Source: Amphiplicatus sp040081755
Lineage (GTDB): Bacteria; Pseudomonadota; Alphaproteobacteria; Caulobacterales; Parvularculaceae
Assembly (NCBI GenBank): GCA_040081755.1
Contig: JBEBFW010000076.1
Span: forward strand, 1-13,259
Direction of reading: 5' to 3'
DNA length: 13,259 bases
Made by a program: the position numbers and the translations under genes. Below are positions 12,430 to 13,259 of this stretch, one piece after another (the first letter of the stretch is position 1; each line of letters begins with the position of its first letter). A model generated the notes under the pieces. The model had not been told where the DNA came from. It was given only the letters and a program-made list of their open reading frames with translations, and did not search any database.

Positions 12430-12477
12430 CTTACTTTTAGTAAGCCTATATGTAAGAAAATTGGTGAGCCGCGTCAA
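12430..12477 (-). promoter_or_regulatory. Promoter and operator region of the second vapBC module
   Basis: On the minus strand TTGACG (12477-12472) and, 17 bases on, TACATA (12454-12449) form a plausible sigma-70 promoter. CTTACT (12430-12435) and AGTAAG (12439-12444) form a 6-bp dyad around TTT, and a third GTAAG is at 12452-12456 inside the -10. In RNA the dyad would fold over the AAGGA ribosome-binding site. This region probably mediates autorepression by VapB/VapBC; that is inference. Confidence 0.5.
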
Positions 12478-12528
12478 GGTCGCCTGATCCGGGTGACGAA
12501 ACGCTTCTGCGGCCCTTCGGAGTTCTGT

Positions 12529-12543
12529 ATGAGCGCCGCATGA
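12529..12543 (+). CDS. Four-codon upstream ORF overlapping the hydrolase start
   Basis: ATG 12529 reads Met-Ser-Ala-Ala and then TGA at 12541-12543, which overlaps the hydrolase ATG (12540-12542) as ATGA. The only Shine-Dalgarno-like sequence, GGAG at 12519-12522, is 6 bases from this first ATG but 17 from the hydrolase ATG. Ribosomes may therefore load at the mini-ORF and re-initiate at the hydrolase. Whether it is translated is inference. Confidence 0.35.
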   Translation: MSAA

Positions 12544-13259
12544 GCGAGCCTCCTGACGAGAACATCCGCCCCATCGAGCACCTCAAGGGCGCGAAGCCCC
12601 CGGCGCCAGCCTGGTTCGAAAAGGCCATCGCGGCCCCGTCGGATGAAGGGACGGTCGAGGTGCGCGGCGCACGCATCCGCTATTCGGCTTGGGGAGAGGC
12701 CGGACAGCGCGGCCTCATCTTCGTGCATGGCGGGCGCGCGCACCGGAACTGGTGGCGGCCTTTCGCGCCCTTCTTCGCCGATCGCTTTCGCGTCGCCGCC
12801 TACGACATTTCCGGCATGGGCGATTCCGACTGGCGCACGCGCTATTCGCTCGATTGCGCCATCGACGAGCTCTTCGCCGTCTATCGCGCCTCCGGCGCCG
12901 ATCCGTCGCGCCGGCCGATCGTCGTCGGGCACAGCTTCGGCGGCTGGATGACGCTCGCCGCCGTCGAGCGCGAGGGCGAACATCTCTCGGGCGCCGTCGT
13001 CATCGACAGCCCGGTCGGCCTCCCCGATCCGGACGAAGGCTACACCATCATCAAGGCGCGCGAGGGCGGCGAGCCGGTCCGCTCGAACAAGATCTATTCG
13101 AGCATGGAAGAGCCGATCGCGCGCTTCCGCTTCCTGCCGAACCAGCCCTGCGACCAGCTCTACATGGTCGATCACATCGCCCGGCACGGACTTAAAGAAA
13201 CGATCGGCGAGGGCGGCTCGAAAGGCTGGACCTGGAAATTCGACCCGGCGCAGGGCCGC
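12540..13259 (+). CDS. Alpha/beta hydrolase (3' truncated by window end)
   Basis: The first 240 residues of an alpha/beta-hydrolase-fold enzyme; the gene runs past the window. After about 35 variable residues comes VEVRGARIRYSAWG, then LIFVHGGRAHRNWW (59-72), which supplies the HG oxyanion turn. AAYDISGMGDSDW (86-98) is the usual strand-turn, and VVGHSFGGW (128-136) is the nucleophile elbow with S132. The catalytic His is expected beyond the end. The substrate cannot be told; esterase, lactonase or haloalkane-dehalogenase-like roles all remain open. The ATG at 12540 is the first ATG in this frame and has no well-spaced Shine-Dalgarno of its own, but overlaps a tiny upstream ORF. It diverges from the vapBC module. 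Confidence 0.87.
   Translation, partial: MSEPPDENIRPIEHLKGAKPPAPAWFEKAIAAPSDEGTVEVRGARIRYSAWGEAGQRGLIFVHGGRAHRNWWRPFAPFFADRFRVAAYDISGMGDSDWRTRYSLDCAIDELFAVYRASGADPSRRPIVVGHSFGGWMTLAAVEREGEHLSGAVVIDSPVGLPDPDEGYTIIKAREGGEPVRSNKIYSSMEEPIARFRFLPNQPCDQLYMVDHIARHGLKETIGEGGSKGWTWKFDPAQGR

Noticed and set aside
12474..13187. Minus-strand frame opposite the hydrolase
   Set aside because: The plus strand has the nucleophile elbow and oxyanion turn; the antisense product has no domain pattern.

Overview
The window is GC-rich chromosomal DNA from an alphaproteobacterium, most likely of the Rhizobiales/Hyphomicrobiales. The main evidence is a GapR (DUF2312) homologue, which is essentially restricted to Alphaproteobacteria. 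Supporting evidence is the 41-residue, zinc-ligand-free form of ribosomal protein L36, the Grx4-type monothiol glutaredoxin, and the Lhr-type helicase plus PdeM nuclease repair pair. A Methylocystis/Methylosinus/Beijerinckiaceae-like source would fit the base composition and the style of the intergenic palindromes, but that is only an impression.

Left third (1-5600): the window opens in the 3' end of an aldo/keto-reductase-like gene, followed by grxD. A complete vapBC toxin-antitoxin module comes next, with a promoter embedded in repeated ATATGCCA motifs. Forty-odd bases later comes the ligase-associated DEXH helicase gene (Lhr family). In many genomes its partner nuclease gene pdeM follows directly. 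Here a complete RelE-like/XRE toxin-antitoxin cassette lies on the opposite strand between the two repair genes.

Middle (5600-8120): two tandem minus-strand paralogues encode small secreted Sel1/Hcp-like proteins whose cysteine pairs recur with an exact 36-residue period. They are separated by a palindromic intergenic element. On the plus strand follow rpmJ (L36), a secreted TPR protein and gapR. A triple CTGTGGAAA motif lies upstream of gapR, and a small tandem duplication of the gene's stop region lies at its end.

Right part (8020-13259): a minus-strand gene for a nucleotidyltransferase-fold protein of the GSU2403 type is bracketed by palindromes built from the decamer TTACCGGCAA, one of which runs into the gene's start codon. 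Upstream of it on the same strand is a GNAT acetyltransferase gene, and then a large NtrC-type sigma-54 response regulator gene. Divergent from the regulator is a small antibiotic-biosynthesis-monooxygenase-domain gene. A second vapBC module (minus strand) follows, and the window ends inside an alpha/beta hydrolase gene whose start overlaps a four-codon upstream ORF.

Overall this is a housekeeping/repair stretch (grxD, lhr-pdeM, rpmJ, gapR, sigma-54 regulator) into which several small accessory cassettes have been placed: three intact type II toxin-antitoxin modules and the palindrome-flanked nucleotidyltransferase gene. I see no rRNA, tRNA, CRISPR array, transposase or integrase in the window.
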